Source: Acidobacteriaceae bacterium (GTDB lineage Bacteria; Acidobacteriota; Terriglobia; Terriglobales; Acidobacteriaceae). From it: 64,000 nt of DNA. Under the pieces are notes generated by a model. That model was not told where the DNA came from, made no database searches, and saw only the letters and a list, made by a program, of their open reading frames with translations. The translations under genes were made by a program, and so were the position numbers. Where the stretch lies: assembly GCA_003134995.1 (NCBI GenBank), contig PLDC01000024.1, positions 124,001-188,000 on the forward strand, in the 5' to 3' direction. Shown here piece by piece: positions 7,819 through 16,494 of this stretch (within the stretch, counting starts at the first letter, position 1; each line of letters opens with the position of its first letter).

Positions 7819-8922
7819 ATGCACAAGCTAATCGCGACCAGCACCATCCTCGAACATGAACTCTCGGAATTGCGCCTGCTGGTGGAGCGCCAAACCGGTA
7901 TCGTTCTTGATTGTCCTAACAGCGCGCTGGCCGCGCACGTCGCCGATTACGTAGATGCCCAAGGCTTGGGATCTTCGTCGACTCTGCTCGAGCGTTTGCG
8001 CTCCTCCGAGCAGGATCCTTCCGGCCTGCCGTTGCTTCTCGATGGATTGGTGAACGTCAACACCGGATTCTTCCGTCATCCCGGAGCGCTCAATGCTTTA
8101 ACGCGGCAAGTGGTGCCGCAGCTTTGCGCGCGCAAATCCGCGGATGGTCCCAGTCCGCTGCGCATCTGGAGCGCGGGCTGCGGCAGCGGGGAAGAGACGT
8201 ACTCCATCGCCATGGCGGTTTGTGATGCGTTGAGCCACAACGGTTCTGGTGCTGGGAGTAATGGCAGCGGCTCGAACAACGGAAGCGGCAACGGAAATGG
8301 AAAGTCGGCGGCTCGCAATGGTGGCATTGCCGATAGCGCGCCGGTCGCGTCAGCGAACCTTGGCGCAGGCTTGTCGATTCACATCGTAGGCAGCGACTTG
8401 CTCCCGCGCAATGTCGAAACCGCAGATCGCGGCGTATACCGGCAGTCGGCTTTGGATGGGCTGCCGCCGGCCACCATCCGCAATTATTTTTCTAAGATCA
8501 GTTCGCCCGTGGTTGTGCCGGACGAAGTTTATGACGAATTCGACGACGAAGGCCGCAGCCCAGCAGTAAGCCAGGGAAAAAATGGCGCGTCAGCCGGAAC
8601 GAATCCCGCAAATGCCGCGCACCTGTTAGTAAAGCCGCGCTTGCGCAGCCTGGTGACGTTCAATTGCATGAACCTGGCCCGCCCCGGCTACATTGGACGC
8701 TTCGATTGCATCTTCTGCATGGACGTGCTGCCGCACTTCTCGCGCGCACAGCGCATCGCGCTGCTCGAACGCCTCCATCTTTATCTCGAACCCGGCGGAT
8801 ATCTTTTCTTGAGCCAGACTGAGAAGCTCAGCGCGCCTAACTTGAACTTTCGCTCCGAAACTTTCGATGGCTATACGTTTCATCGCAAGCCGCTGGCGGC
8901 TAGCGCGGCTTATGGGCGCTAG
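7819..8922 (+). CDS. cheR: CheR-family protein methyltransferase, divergent
   Basis: A 367-residue SAM-dependent methyltransferase of the CheR family, which methylates glutamates on chemoreceptors. Visible: an N-terminal helical domain (ELRLLVERQTGIVLD), the VNTGFFRHP segment, SAM motif I (IWSAGCGSGEETYSIAM, about 115-131), and the C-terminal YLEPGGYLFLSQTEKL. Oddities: a Ser/Gly/Asn-rich insertion at about residues 141-165, a second insertion around 240-265, and CMDVLPHF where CheR proteins usually read CRNVLIYF, so the conserved Arg-Asn pair is lost. There is no cheB or receptor gene nearby. A heptamer array abuts the ATG, and no normal ribosome site is seen. Confidence 0.88.
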   Translation: MHKLIATSTILEHELSELRLLVERQTGIVLDCPNSALAAHVADYVDAQGLGSSSTLLERLRSSEQDPSGLPLLLDGLVNVNTGFFRHPGALNALTRQVVPQLCARKSADGPSPLRIWSAGCGSGEETYSIAMAVCDALSHNGSGAGSNGSGSNNGSGNGNGKSAARNGGIADSAPVASANLGAGLSIHIVGSDLLPRNVETADRGVYRQSALDGLPPATIRNYFSKISSPVVVPDEVYDEFDDEGRSPAVSQGKNGASAGTNPANAAHLLVKPRLRSLVTFNCMNLARPGYIGRFDCIFCMDVLPHFSRAQRIALLERLHLYLEPGGYLFLSQTEKLSAPNLNFRSETFDGYTFHRKPLAASAAYGR

Positions 8923-8966
8923 CTTCAAAAACCACGGTTGCTCTTTGGGATCCTCTTGGGATAGAC

Positions 8967-8988
8967 TAGACTAAGTTAGTTTAGTCTA
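8967..8988 (+). promoter_or_regulatory. Operator-like palindrome of the first Phd/PIN pair
   Basis: TAGACTAA and TTAGTCTA form a perfect 8-bp inverted repeat with a 6-base spacer. A TATAAA box (8987-8992) overlaps its right edge, 8 bases before the antitoxin ATG. The arrangement fits antitoxin autorepression and a leaderless or near-leaderless transcript. Confidence 0.6.
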
Positions 8989-8999
8989 TAAATTATCCC

Positions 9000-9245
9000 A
9001 TGAAAACAGTTAATATTCACGAAGCCAAGACCCAGCTCTCCAAACTCGTCGAAGAAGCGTTCGAGGGAGAGCCTTTTGTGATTGCGAAGGCTGGTAGGCC
9101 GATGGTGAAAGTCACAGCCTTGGACGCTCCCATGGGAAAAGAAGTCAAGCGCCTTGGCTTTATGGCTGGGCAAATCTCCGTGCCAGACGACTTCGACCGC
9201 ATGGGTCAAGAAGAAATTGAGCGCATCTTTACGAGCGGAAAATGA
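9000..9245 (+). CDS. Phd/YefM-type antitoxin
   Basis: An 81-residue protein with the classical Phd/YefM start (MKTVNIHEAKTQLSKLVEEA, then EPFVIAKAGRPMVKV), which dimerises and binds operator DNA. The C-terminal part (VPDDFDRMGQEEIERIF) is the typical toxin-wrapping peptide of this class. It overlaps the downstream PIN gene by four bases (ATGA). It should repress its own promoter via the palindrome at 8967-8988. Confidence 0.88.
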   Translation: MKTVNIHEAKTQLSKLVEEAFEGEPFVIAKAGRPMVKVTALDAPMGKEVKRLGFMAGQISVPDDFDRMGQEEIERIFTSGK

Positions 9246-9628
9246 AGCTTCTGCTCGGTACCCACCTCCTGCTCTGGGCTGCGGGAAAACCAAACCGGCT
9301 CTCCGCGACCGCCAGAAAGTTGATCGACAGCTCAGCCAATGAGCTTCTATTCAGCGCAGGTAGCGTGTGGGAAGTGGCAATTAAACGTGGACTCGGCCGC
9401 AGCGACTTCCAAGCCGATCCCCGGCTGCTTCGGCGCGGCCTGCTCGACAACGGATACGACGAGCTGCCGGTTCTCAGCGAGCATGTGATCGCCATCGATG
9501 GTCTGCCGCTCATCCACAAAGACCCATTCGACCGCCTGCTGGTGGCGCAAGCCATCGTGGAGGGAATCACGCTTCTCACAGCGGACTCGATAGTGGCGGA
9601 ATATCGAAGACCGGTACGGCTCGTTTGA
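9242..9628 (+). CDS. PIN-domain toxin lacking its first catalytic Asp
   Basis: A 128-residue VapC-type PIN protein paired with the Phd antitoxin. Family members start MKLLLDTHxxLW; here the sixth residue is Gly (codon GGT at 9257-9259, one base from GAT). The other acidic positions remain: Glu44 (SVWEVAIK), Asp97 (DPFDRLL) and Asp115 (LLTAD). PIN nucleases normally need the first Asp for metal binding, so this toxin is probably catalytically dead or weak while keeping its fold and antitoxin binding. The reading frame is intact. Whether it is a natural variant or a base-call error cannot be told here. Confidence 0.85.
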   Translation: MKLLLGTHLLLWAAGKPNRLSATARKLIDSSANELLFSAGSVWEVAIKRGLGRSDFQADPRLLRRGLLDNGYDELPVLSEHVIAIDGLPLIHKDPFDRLLVAQAIVEGITLLTADSIVAEYRRPVRLV

Positions 9629-9646
9629 CGTTGGGCTTATTTTAGT

Positions 9647-9675
9647 TTGTCCATATTGTCTATTTTATCTATAAT
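9647..9675 (+). promoter_or_regulatory. Strong sigma70-like promoter, apparently leaderless
   Basis: TTGTCC (9647-9652), a 17-base spacer and TATAAT (9670-9675). The ATG of the second Phd antitoxin lies at 9682, about where transcription would start, so the mRNA should be leaderless. The AT-rich spacer contains an imperfect inverted repeat (TCCATA / TAATGGA) that may be the operator. Confidence 0.65.
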
Positions 9676-9681
9676 GGATAA

Positions 9682-9927
9682 ATGAAGGTCGTCACCTCCA
9701 CTGACGCAAAGCAGCGCTTCGGAAGCATCGCGGAATCGGCCCTGCGGGAACCCGTTCTCGTTCGAAAGCAAAATCGTGACTTCGTTGTAATTATGTCGGC
9801 GGAGCAATACGAGCGCATTCGCAAATCCAATATCGCAGAACTGGAGCGAACCATGGACCGCATCGGCGCCCAGGCCGTTGCGCGGGGCATGACCGAGGAG
9901 ATTCTTGCTGACATCGTGAAAGACTAA
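9682..9927 (+). CDS. Phd/YefM-type antitoxin (second module)
   Basis: An 81-residue antitoxin of the Phd/YefM fold (VTSTDAKQRFGSIAESAL, then PVLVRKQNRDFVVIMSAEQYERI). The C-terminal half is helical and ends ADIVKD. Its stop overlaps the start of the next PIN gene by one base (TAATG). It lies 53 bases after the first Phd/PIN pair but is unrelated to it beyond the fold, and it has its own promoter, so the two modules are independent. Confidence 0.85.
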   Translation: MKVVTSTDAKQRFGSIAESALREPVLVRKQNRDFVVIMSAEQYERIRKSNIAELERTMDRIGAQAVARGMTEEILADIVKD

Positions 9928-10325
9928 TGCGAACCGTCACCGACACTAACGTTCTTGTCAGTGCGGTGATATTTCCAAATTCTGTTCCGCGGCAAGCCCT
10001 GAGAAAGGCGCTCCACTGCGGCATTCTTTTATTTTCCGACTCCACGTTGAACGAGCTGAAGACGGTTCTCTTCCGGTCAAAGATTGACCGCTATGTCACC
10101 CGTGAGGAACGGGCCGTTTTCCTGGCTCAACTGGAAAGCGTAGCCGAAATGGTTCCCACCGTTCAAATTGTCCGCGAGTGCCGCGACCCGAAGGATGACA
10201 AATTCCTGGAAGTAGCGCTGAACGGGAGGGCGGACGTGATTATTACTGGCGATGTGGATTTGCTGAGGATGCATCCGTGGCGGGAGATTGAGATTCTGAC
10301 TCCGGCGGATTACTTGAAGAAATGA
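9927..10325 (+). CDS. PIN-family toxin (COG1569-like)
   Basis: A 132-residue PIN nuclease of the type annotated as putative toxin component, PIN family (COG1569). Motifs: Asp6 in TDTNVLVSAV, Glu43 in STLNELKTVL, the acidic cluster RDPKDDKFLEVA (87-96), and TGDVDLL (108-113). All expected acidic residues are present, in contrast to its neighbour at 9242. It is coupled to the antitoxin by TAATG. The substrate is unknown. Confidence 0.85.
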   Translation: MRTVTDTNVLVSAVIFPNSVPRQALRKALHCGILLFSDSTLNELKTVLFRSKIDRYVTREERAVFLAQLESVAEMVPTVQIVRECRDPKDDKFLEVALNGRADVIITGDVDLLRMHPWREIEILTPADYLKK

Positions 10326-10360
10326 CCAATTACTTTGTGGAACGCCGATAAAACAAATGC

Positions 10361-10445
10361 GTCATCCCGAAGCTCCGCGTTCGCACCAGCGGGGCGAGGG
10401 ACCTCGCGTGCAGCGATCCGACTTCGTTCCCATTTCTGGCGACGC
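10361..10445. repeat. GTCATCCCGA composite intergenic element
   Basis: The gap between two convergent genes starts with GTCATCCCGAAG and continues with GGCGAGGGACCTCGCG. The end matches elements at 13571, 22941 (reverse), 28979/29075 and 60560 (reverse). It looks like one member of a dispersed intergenic repeat family, possibly acting as a bidirectional terminator. Confidence 0.5.
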
Positions 10446-10448
10446 GTC

Positions 10449-11069
10449 TTAACGCCAAGCTGCAAAGGATTTAGGCCAGCCTAAGAACCGCTCCACGCGG
10501 ATGTGGCAGCCAGGGAATAGATCTCGAAGTTCACGTTTTGTGAGCAAGCGAATGGATTCAGCCTCGCGTATCTGTTTTGATTTTGCTGCGCTTGGTTTCT
10601 GCGCGAGACCTTGCAGCGTCAAGTAGCGATGAGCAAAGTCGCTAAAACAGCCTTGCGGTAGCCAGTGCACGAATAAGGCCAGGAAATGCGGTTCGATCGG
10701 AAACCAGCGATTCGGCGTCTGGCAGTACACGCGCCGCCCGAGTCGCAGCATTTCCTTGGCGAATTCTCGCTGGCGTTCCCAATTCCCTAAGTGCTCAATC
10801 GCCGAGTTGGAGTAGGCGAGATCGAAACTTGTGGATAGTGAAGAGTGGCAAGCGTCAGCCTGAACAAATTGCAGTCCCGAAGGCAGCGGGCCGTCGTTTT
10901 GGATAACGTTTACAAGGGTAATAGAAGGGAAGCGTATCCCATCCCAGCTCTTTAGAGTGCCGCCCATGTCGACAACGGTACGACAGTCGGCGAACTCGGA
11001 GAGCAGCCATGAACGACGCCGTCGGCGAAAGTAGCCGCCAACAACTGAGTAAAGTCTCGAAAAGCTCAC
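10449..11069 (-). CDS. Class I SAM-dependent methyltransferase
   Basis: A 206-residue protein with a compact methyltransferase fold: motif I is weakly formed (TVVDMGGTLKSWDGI, about 32-46), followed by LQFVQADACH and FDLAYSNSAIEHLGNWERQREFAKEMLRLGRRVYCQTPNRWFPIEPH, typical of Methyltransf_11/25 proteins acting on small molecules or lipids. The C-terminal lid is shortened, and the substrate is unknown. Its ATG is 75 bases downstream of the zinc-ribbon gene. Confidence 0.75.
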   Translation of the reverse strand: MSFSRLYSVVGGYFRRRRRSWLLSEFADCRTVVDMGGTLKSWDGIRFPSITLVNVIQNDGPLPSGLQFVQADACHSSLSTSFDLAYSNSAIEHLGNWERQREFAKEMLRLGRRVYCQTPNRWFPIEPHFLALFVHWLPQGCFSDFAHRYLTLQGLAQKPSAAKSKQIREAESIRLLTKRELRDLFPGCHIRVERFLGWPKSFAAWR

Positions 11070-11144
11070 AGGAAATCCTAGCGCGGGTACCTCGGTCGCA
11101 AGTCAGCCGTTTCCTATAGTCTGTCAACCCGAAATCATCCAGTT

Positions 11145-11384
11145 TCAGAGGTCTCTAAGCTCACCTTCGAGGAAATAGCCCCGTTTGAGCCAGCTCTGCG
11201 GAATCTCCCACAACCTGCATTCGTGATTCTGAACTTCAAACGTTGTTCGGCAAGTCTCAATCGGGCAGGTCGTCTCGACTACACCGGGACGTATTGGCCT
11301 GCACCTGTCATGCGTAACGATGACCCACGCATCGCAACTTGGACAGCGCGCCGAGTTCGCCCCAACAACCGGCTCCGTAAGCAT
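11145..11384 (-). CDS. Small zinc-ribbon protein, hypothetical
   Basis: A 79-residue protein with a CPSC pair at about 14-17 and a CPIETC pair at about 40-45, a probable zinc ribbon, followed by a hydrophilic tail (SWLKRGYFLEGEL). I do not recognise the family. The motif spacing and the absence of a better frame support a real gene; its partner is unknown. Confidence 0.55.
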   Translation of the reverse strand: MLTEPVVGANSARCPSCDAWVIVTHDRCRPIRPGVVETTCPIETCRTTFEVQNHECRLWEIPQSWLKRGYFLEGELRDL

Positions 11385-11512
11385 GTGACGCCTCCACTAC
11401 CAATGATCATATGGCTGCATGGTAGCGCAACAGGCTTCGGGCGGAGGCCCAAATACTGGTTTATTCTGACCTGTTTTCCCATTACGGAACGGACGAGACG
11501 GCCCGATTCTTT

Positions 11513-13504
11513 CTACGCGAACAAAAACTCCTTCGTTCTCAACTCCTTAATCGTGTCCCGCAGCTTCGCCGCCTTCTCAAACTCAAACCGCTTGGCCGCT
11601 TCGCGCATGTCGCTTTCGAGTTTGACTACGTACGCGTCTAACTCTGGCTGCGATTTGAACTCCGGCATGCCTTCGGCTTCGCCACCGGTCAGGTCGGTGT
11701 AGTCGGCGGCGATGATTCCGGCCAAGGTCATATCGAGGGGACGAATGATCGATTCCGGCGTGATTCCATTCTCCAGATTGTAGGCAGTTTGAATTTCACG
11801 CCTGCGCAAGGTTTCATCCATGGCACGCTTCATCGAGTCGGTGATTCGGTCGGCATAGAGAATCGCGCGGCCGTGCAGATGCCGGGCGCAGCGGCCGATG
11901 GTCTGAATCAACGATCCCCACGACCGCAGGAAGCCTTCTTTATCGGCATCGAGAATGGCCACCAGCGAAACTTCCGGCAGATCGAGGCCTTCGCGCAGAA
12001 GATTGATGCCGATCAATACATCGAACTCGCCTTTGCGCAGGTCGCGCAAGATCTTCACGCGTTCCAGCGTTTCGATCTCCGAATGCATGTAGCGGCACTT
12101 CACGCCCACCTCGGCGTAATACTCGGCCAGGTCTTCCGACATGCGCTTGGTCAGCGTCGTTACCAGCACGCGCTCGCCTTTTTCTACACGCGCGCGAATT
12201 TCGTGCAGGAGATCATCGATCTGCCCTTTGACCGGACGTATTTCGACCTCGGGATCGATCAACCCCGTCGGCCGAATGATCTGTTCGACAACTACGCCCG
12301 CCGACTTGGTCAACTCATACGGTCCCGGCGTCGCCGAAACGTAAACGAGCTGGTTGGTGCGATGCTGGAATTCCTCGAACGTCAGCGGACGGTTATCGAG
12401 CGCCGACGGCATGCGGAAGCCATATTCCACTAGCGTTTCTTTCCGCGACCGGTCGCCGGCATACATGCCTCGCAATTGTGGCACCGTCTGATGCGATTCG
12501 TCGATGAACATCAGAAAGTCGCGCGGAAAATAATCCAGCAGCGTTGGTGGAGGCTCGCCCGGCATGCGTCCGGTGAAATGCCGCGAGTAATTCTCAATGC
12601 CGTGGCAGTAGCCCATCACCTTGATCATTTCCAGATCGAACTTCACACGCTGGTGAATGCGCTGTGCTTCGACTACGCGGCCCTGCTTCTCCAGTTCCAC
12701 TTCCCACCACGCCAGCTCTTTCTTGATCGACTCCACTGCCGACGCCCGCGTCTCATCTTTCATCACATAATGCGTCTTGGGATAAATCGGCAGCCGCATA
12801 TACTTCTGCTTCACCGTGCCGAACAGCGGATCGATCTGCGCGAGCGATTCCACCTGGTCTCCCCACAACTCGATGCGGTAAGCCATGTCGTCGTAGGTAG
12901 GGAAAACCTCGATCACGTCGCCGCGCACGCGAAATGTTCCGCGCTTGAACTCGCCGTTGGTGCGCTCGTAGAGAATGTCGACCAGTTTGTGCGTGATGTC
13001 TTCGCGCGTAATCTTCTGTCCCTTTTCGAGGAACAGCATCATGCCGTAATATGCCTCGGGCGAGCCCAGGCCGTAGATGCAGCTCACCGAAGCCACAATC
13101 AATGCGTCGCGCCGCTCGAACAGCGACTTGGTAGCCGAAAGCCGCAGCTTGTCGAGTTCGTCATTGATGGTCGCTTCTTTTTCGATGAAGAGGTCGGCGG
13201 CCGGAACGTAAGCCTCGGGCTGGTAATAATCGTAATAAGAAACGAAATATTCGACGGCGTTATGCGGAAAGAAATTCTTGAACTCGTGATAAAGCTGCGC
13301 CGCCAGAGTTTTGTTATGCGCCATCACCAGCGCGGGACGGTTCACCGCCTCAATCACTTTGGCCATGGTGTAAGTCTTGCCCGAGCCGGTCACGCCCAGC
13401 AAAACCTGATGCTGCTCGCGGTCATAGATGCCGCGCAGCAGAGACTCAATAGCGCGGCCCTGATCGCCTTGCGGTTTGTAATCGGATACGAGTTTGAAGT
13501 CCAT
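11513..13504 (-). CDS. uvrB: Excinuclease ABC subunit B
   Basis: The damage-verification helicase of nucleotide excision repair. It receives DNA from UvrA and recruits UvrC. The 663-residue protein is full length: Walker [11 protein letters not shown] near residue 40, the beta-hairpin segment [16 protein letters not shown] that clamps one strand, DEAD-like FIDESH near 343, helicase motifs [14 protein letters not shown] and QTIGRCARH, and a C-terminal UVR motif ([21 protein letters not shown]). The expected ATG at 13504 is followed by [14 protein letters not shown]. Its 5' leader contains heptamer array B, and no lexA-like operator is obvious. Confidence 0.97.
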   Translation of the reverse strand: MDFKLVSDYKPQGDQGRAIESLLRGIYDREQHQVLLGVTGSGKTYTMAKVIEAVNRPALVMAHNKTLAAQLYHEFKNFFPHNAVEYFVSYYDYYQPEAYVPAADLFIEKEATINDELDKLRLSATKSLFERRDALIVASVSCIYGLGSPEAYYGMMLFLEKGQKITREDITHKLVDILYERTNGEFKRGTFRVRGDVIEVFPTYDDMAYRIELWGDQVESLAQIDPLFGTVKQKYMRLPIYPKTHYVMKDETRASAVESIKKELAWWEVELEKQGRVVEAQRIHQRVKFDLEMIKVMGYCHGIENYSRHFTGRMPGEPPPTLLDYFPRDFLMFIDESHQTVPQLRGMYAGDRSRKETLVEYGFRMPSALDNRPLTFEEFQHRTNQLVYVSATPGPYELTKSAGVVVEQIIRPTGLIDPEVEIRPVKGQIDDLLHEIRARVEKGERVLVTTLTKRMSEDLAEYYAEVGVKCRYMHSEIETLERVKILRDLRKGEFDVLIGINLLREGLDLPEVSLVAILDADKEGFLRSWGSLIQTIGRCARHLHGRAILYADRITDSMKRAMDETLRRREIQTAYNLENGITPESIIRPLDMTLAGIIAADYTDLTGGEAEGMPEFKSQPELDAYVVKLESDMREAAKRFEFEKAAKLRDTIKELRTKEFLFA

Positions 13505-13511
13505 GAAAAGA

Positions 13512-13546
13512 AGCTTCTAGCTGTTAGCTCCTAGCTTTTAGCTAAC
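13512..13546. repeat. Heptamer array B: five AGCTNNT units before uvrB
   Basis: Units agcttct, agctgtt, agctcct, agctttt and agctaac (plus strand) start eight bases upstream of the uvrB ATG. The word family reappears in reverse orientation before rodA (49853-49880). A GTCATTCC-type element follows at about 13571-13610. Confidence 0.88.
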
Positions 13547-13680
13547 CCTATTTTGTCCCGCTCGGCGATTTGTCATTCCTAGCGATGCGAGGAATACGGT
13601 GTCCTCGCCGCAATTCGCACAGAAGGCAATTTCGGCGGGTAAGAATCCTTCTATTATAACGCGGTTCAAAACGCTGTTCG

Positions 13681-15363
13681 TTACAGCTCTGCCAGCACCC
13701 GGTGCACCATATAGATCGAGATTGAGCCTTCACCTACGGCAGAGGCCACGCGCTTCACATTTCCGGCGCGGACATCGCCCACGGCAAATACTCCGGGCAG
13801 GCTCGTCTCGAGCATTTGCGGCACACGCGAAAGCGGCCACTTAAAATCATGCAACACGGGATCCAGATCGCGCCCGGTGAGAATGAAGCCCTTGTCGTCG
13901 AGGGCGACGCAGTCTTTCAGCCACCCGGTGCGCGGCGAAGCTCCCGCCATGATGAAGACGTGCCGGATGTCATGCGTCGAAGTCTCGCCGGTTTTCGTGT
14001 CCCGCCAGGTTACGCGCTCCAGTTGCGAATCGCCTTCCATGCCTACAAGTTCCGTGCAGTAATGCATTTCGATTGCGGGATTTTCGTCGATGCGTTGAAT
14101 CAGGTAGCGTGACATCGTTTCAGACAACTGCTGCGCCCGCACGAGAATATGAACCTCGCTCGCAGTCTGCGAAAGGTAAACTGCCGCCTGGCCGGCTGAA
14201 TTCCCGCCACCAACGACGATCACCTCATCGTCACCGCACAGCTGCGCTTCCAGATAGGTCGCCCCGTAATAGACACCCTGGCCTTCGAACTTTTTCAGGT
14301 TGTCGATGTTGGGCTTGTTGTACTGCGCGCCACTTGCGATCACTACGGTGCGGGCGCGGATTACGTGCCCGCAATCGACGCTCAACTCATAAGGGCGCTG
14401 CTCGCAATCCAATTTCGTCACATTGTTGGCGATCAGCACCTTGGCGCCAAACTTCTGAGCTTGCGCGGCGGCTCGGCCTGCCAGTTCCTGTCCTGAGATT
14501 CCCATGGGAAAGCCGAGATAGTTTTCGATCTTGGAACTTGATCCAGCTTGCCCGCCGGGAGAATCGGCCTCGATCACCAGGGCGTCCAGGCCTTCCGATG
14601 CGGCGTAAACCGCCGCCGCCAGACCGGCTGGCCCGGCGCCGACAATAACCACGTCGCGCACTTCGGCCGCCGTGATGTGGGCGTTGAGCCCCAGGCACCT
14701 CGCCAACTCCTGAATCGACGGGCTGCGCAGCACAGTGCGGTTGTTGCAGATGACCACGGGAATTTGATCGACGGTGACATGAAAACGGTCGAGCAAATCC
14801 TGGTAGCTCTTGTCGGTATCGAGATCTACGTAGGTGTGGGGATGCCCATTGCGGGTAAGAAATTCGCGCAGACGCAACGTCTTGGCCGAGTGCTGCGAGC
14901 CCAACAGAATCACGTTACCCTGGCCGCGATTAATCAGTTGAACGCGGCGCAGAATGAACGCTCGCATGAAGATTTCGCTTAACTCCTCATCTCTCGCCAC
15001 CAGCGTCCGGAGAGCTTCGTTGCTCAGTTCCAGAAATTCGCCGTCAGCCGTCACCCGGCCTCGCCCCAGGGCGGGACGGCCCGAGATCACCGTCATTTCT
15101 CCGGTAAAGTTTCCAGCTTCGTGCTTGACGATCAGGCGTTCGCCCCGCCGGTCGGGCTGCACGATTTCCAAACTGCCCGAAAGCACCACGAAAACGGGAA
15201 CGTCGCTATCGCCCGGCTCGAACAGGATTTCGCCCGCCTTCACTTTTCGTAATGTGCTCACAGGACGGATGCGGCTGATCTGTTCGGCAGTCAGCACGGG
15301 AAAAATTTCACCGCGAACATCACCGCGAACATCAGCTTGTAACGGAGTTATCTGGGAAGACAT
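13681..15363 (-). CDS. cNMP-binding/thioredoxin-reductase-like flavoprotein
   Basis: A 560-residue three-part protein. Residues about 20-140 form a cyclic-nucleotide-binding (CRP-type) domain (LFEPGDSDVPVFVVLSGSLEIV). Residues 150-230 form a thioredoxin/glutaredoxin-like fold without a CxxC (VILLGSQHSAKTL, DQIPVVICNN). Residues 240-560 are a pyridine-nucleotide flavoprotein (FAD motif VGAGPAGLAAAVYA, NADPH motif VGGGNSAGQAAVYL, and GVFAVGDVRAGNVKR). Where thioredoxin reductase has its CATC redox centre this protein reads YYGATYLEAQLC, so it cannot reduce thioredoxin in the usual way; ferredoxin-NADP reductase-like activity is more likely. The first domain suggests regulation by a nucleotide. 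Confidence 0.88.
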   Translation of the reverse strand: MSSQITPLQADVRGDVRGEIFPVLTAEQISRIRPVSTLRKVKAGEILFEPGDSDVPVFVVLSGSLEIVQPDRRGERLIVKHEAGNFTGEMTVISGRPALGRGRVTADGEFLELSNEALRTLVARDEELSEIFMRAFILRRVQLINRGQGNVILLGSQHSAKTLRLREFLTRNGHPHTYVDLDTDKSYQDLLDRFHVTVDQIPVVICNNRTVLRSPSIQELARCLGLNAHITAAEVRDVVIVGAGPAGLAAAVYAASEGLDALVIEADSPGGQAGSSSKIENYLGFPMGISGQELAGRAAAQAQKFGAKVLIANNVTKLDCEQRPYELSVDCGHVIRARTVVIASGAQYNKPNIDNLKKFEGQGVYYGATYLEAQLCGDDEVIVVGGGNSAGQAAVYLSQTASEVHILVRAQQLSETMSRYLIQRIDENPAIEMHYCTELVGMEGDSQLERVTWRDTKTGETSTHDIRHVFIMAGASPRTGWLKDCVALDDKGFILTGRDLDPVLHDFKWPLSRVPQMLETSLPGVFAVGDVRAGNVKRVASAVGEGSISIYMVHRVLAEL

Positions 15364-15478
15364 GTTCGCTCCCGCTCACAGACGAATTCGATTCAAGGTT
15401 GAGACTAGTAGATGATATCGGCGGCGATTCGGTTTCAAACGAAGCGGTTCGCGAGCCATGCAGGATAGGGCACGCAGG

Positions 15479-16423
15479 CTACTTTTCCCGTACGTCGCCC
15501 ACGCCTACAATCTTCGCGGTCGCGCGAAACTTCTTGTAATCCCGATAGGTCTGCTCCACGTCCACATCGAAGTTCTTGATCAGGCCGATACGCACATCGA
15601 TCTTCGCCGTCAGGTGCAGCGGCAACCAGACTTCGTCGTTCACCCGCGTCTGTTCGAGCATGAAACGCGACCCTTTGTGGAAGCGCGCGAGAAACAATCC
15701 CCATGAAAAGTTGTCCAGGCATTCCACGTCCATCTTGGCCAGTTGCAGATCGTCCTTGTCGATCCAGACTCGGCCGCGAAACTTCGATAAAAACTTAGAC
15801 TCCTTCATGTGCGGCTCAAACCCCGGACGCGGCTCCCCGTCGATCACCCAGGCCTCGCGACCGCCTAAGGATTGCGTTCCCACCAGCGTGAAGTTGTAGG
15901 CGTCGGCTACGTCGCGCACGAATTTGCGATCCTGCTCTCGATCTTTTTCTTCTTTCTGCTCGCGCTTCCTGCGGGCATCCTCGGATTCATTCTTGCGTTT
16001 GTCGATGACCTTCTGGATCTTTTCTTCCTCTTTGGCCGCGTCCTTCTTGTCGAGAGCTTTGTCGTCTTTCTCGATCAGGCGCTGCACCTGTTCACCGTAA
16101 AGCTCCATCACATCGTAAGTCTTCACTTCGGTGGATTTCACCTGCCCAGTGCCATCGAGCTTGCGTTCTTCGTCGCGCTCAATGTAGGTATAGTCGCGCA
16201 CCCGCTTGCCGTTCTCGATATCTTTGTCGGCGACTACGCGAAGCAACTGCTGCATCTGCTGTTGCGAGAGCTTGCCGCTGGCATCGGGCTGCAAGTCGGG
16301 AGGGGAAGCGGTGCTCGGCGGCGAACCGGAGGCGGATCGATCCTGCTGGGCGAAAACCGGCGCTGCCAACAGAACGCCGACCATTAGGAGCAGAGCGAGA
16401 CCCAGCTTTCGCATGACAGACAT
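15479..16423 (-). CDS. Secreted LolA-like/outer-membrane protein, hypothetical
   Basis: About 314 residues with a signal peptide (MRKLGLALLLMVGVLLAAPVFAQ) and a Ser/Pro-rich linker. A long charged helix follows (about residues 110-190, KKDAAKEEEKIQKVIDKRKNE), probably a coiled coil. The C-terminal beta-rich part (EAWVIDGEPRPGF, GRVWIDKDDLQLAKMDVE, WLPLHLTAKIDVRIG) resembles outer-membrane lipoprotein-sorting folds. The function is unknown. I prefer ATG 16423 or 16414 over the longer ORF, whose N-terminus is encoded inside heptamer array C. Confidence 0.75.
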   Translation of the reverse strand: MSVMRKLGLALLLMVGVLLAAPVFAQQDRSASGSPPSTASPPDLQPDASGKLSQQQMQQLLRVVADKDIENGKRVRDYTYIERDEERKLDGTGQVKSTEVKTYDVMELYGEQVQRLIEKDDKALDKKDAAKEEEKIQKVIDKRKNESEDARRKREQKEEKDREQDRKFVRDVADAYNFTLVGTQSLGGREAWVIDGEPRPGFEPHMKESKFLSKFRGRVWIDKDDLQLAKMDVECLDNFSWGLFLARFHKGSRFMLEQTRVNDEVWLPLHLTAKIDVRIGLIKNFDVDVEQTYRDYKKFRATAKIVGVGDVREK

Positions 16424-16459
16424 TACGTTCTTAGAAGACGGGAAGTTCCCCCAGGATGC

Positions 16460-16494
16460 ACGACCAACGACCAACCACCAACGACTAACGACCG
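16460..16494. repeat. Heptamer array C: ACGACCA units spanning a stop codon
   Basis: Units acgacca, acgacca, accacca, acgacta and acgaccg fill the gap between two minus-strand genes. The TAG stop of the transglutaminase-like gene (16485-16487) lies inside the fourth unit, so the array forms the very end of the coding sequence. Confidence 0.88.

Noticed and set aside
12476-13534. 352-codon ORF antisense to uvrB
   Set aside because: It mirrors the conserved uvrB codons. His/Arg-rich composition and no ribosome site.
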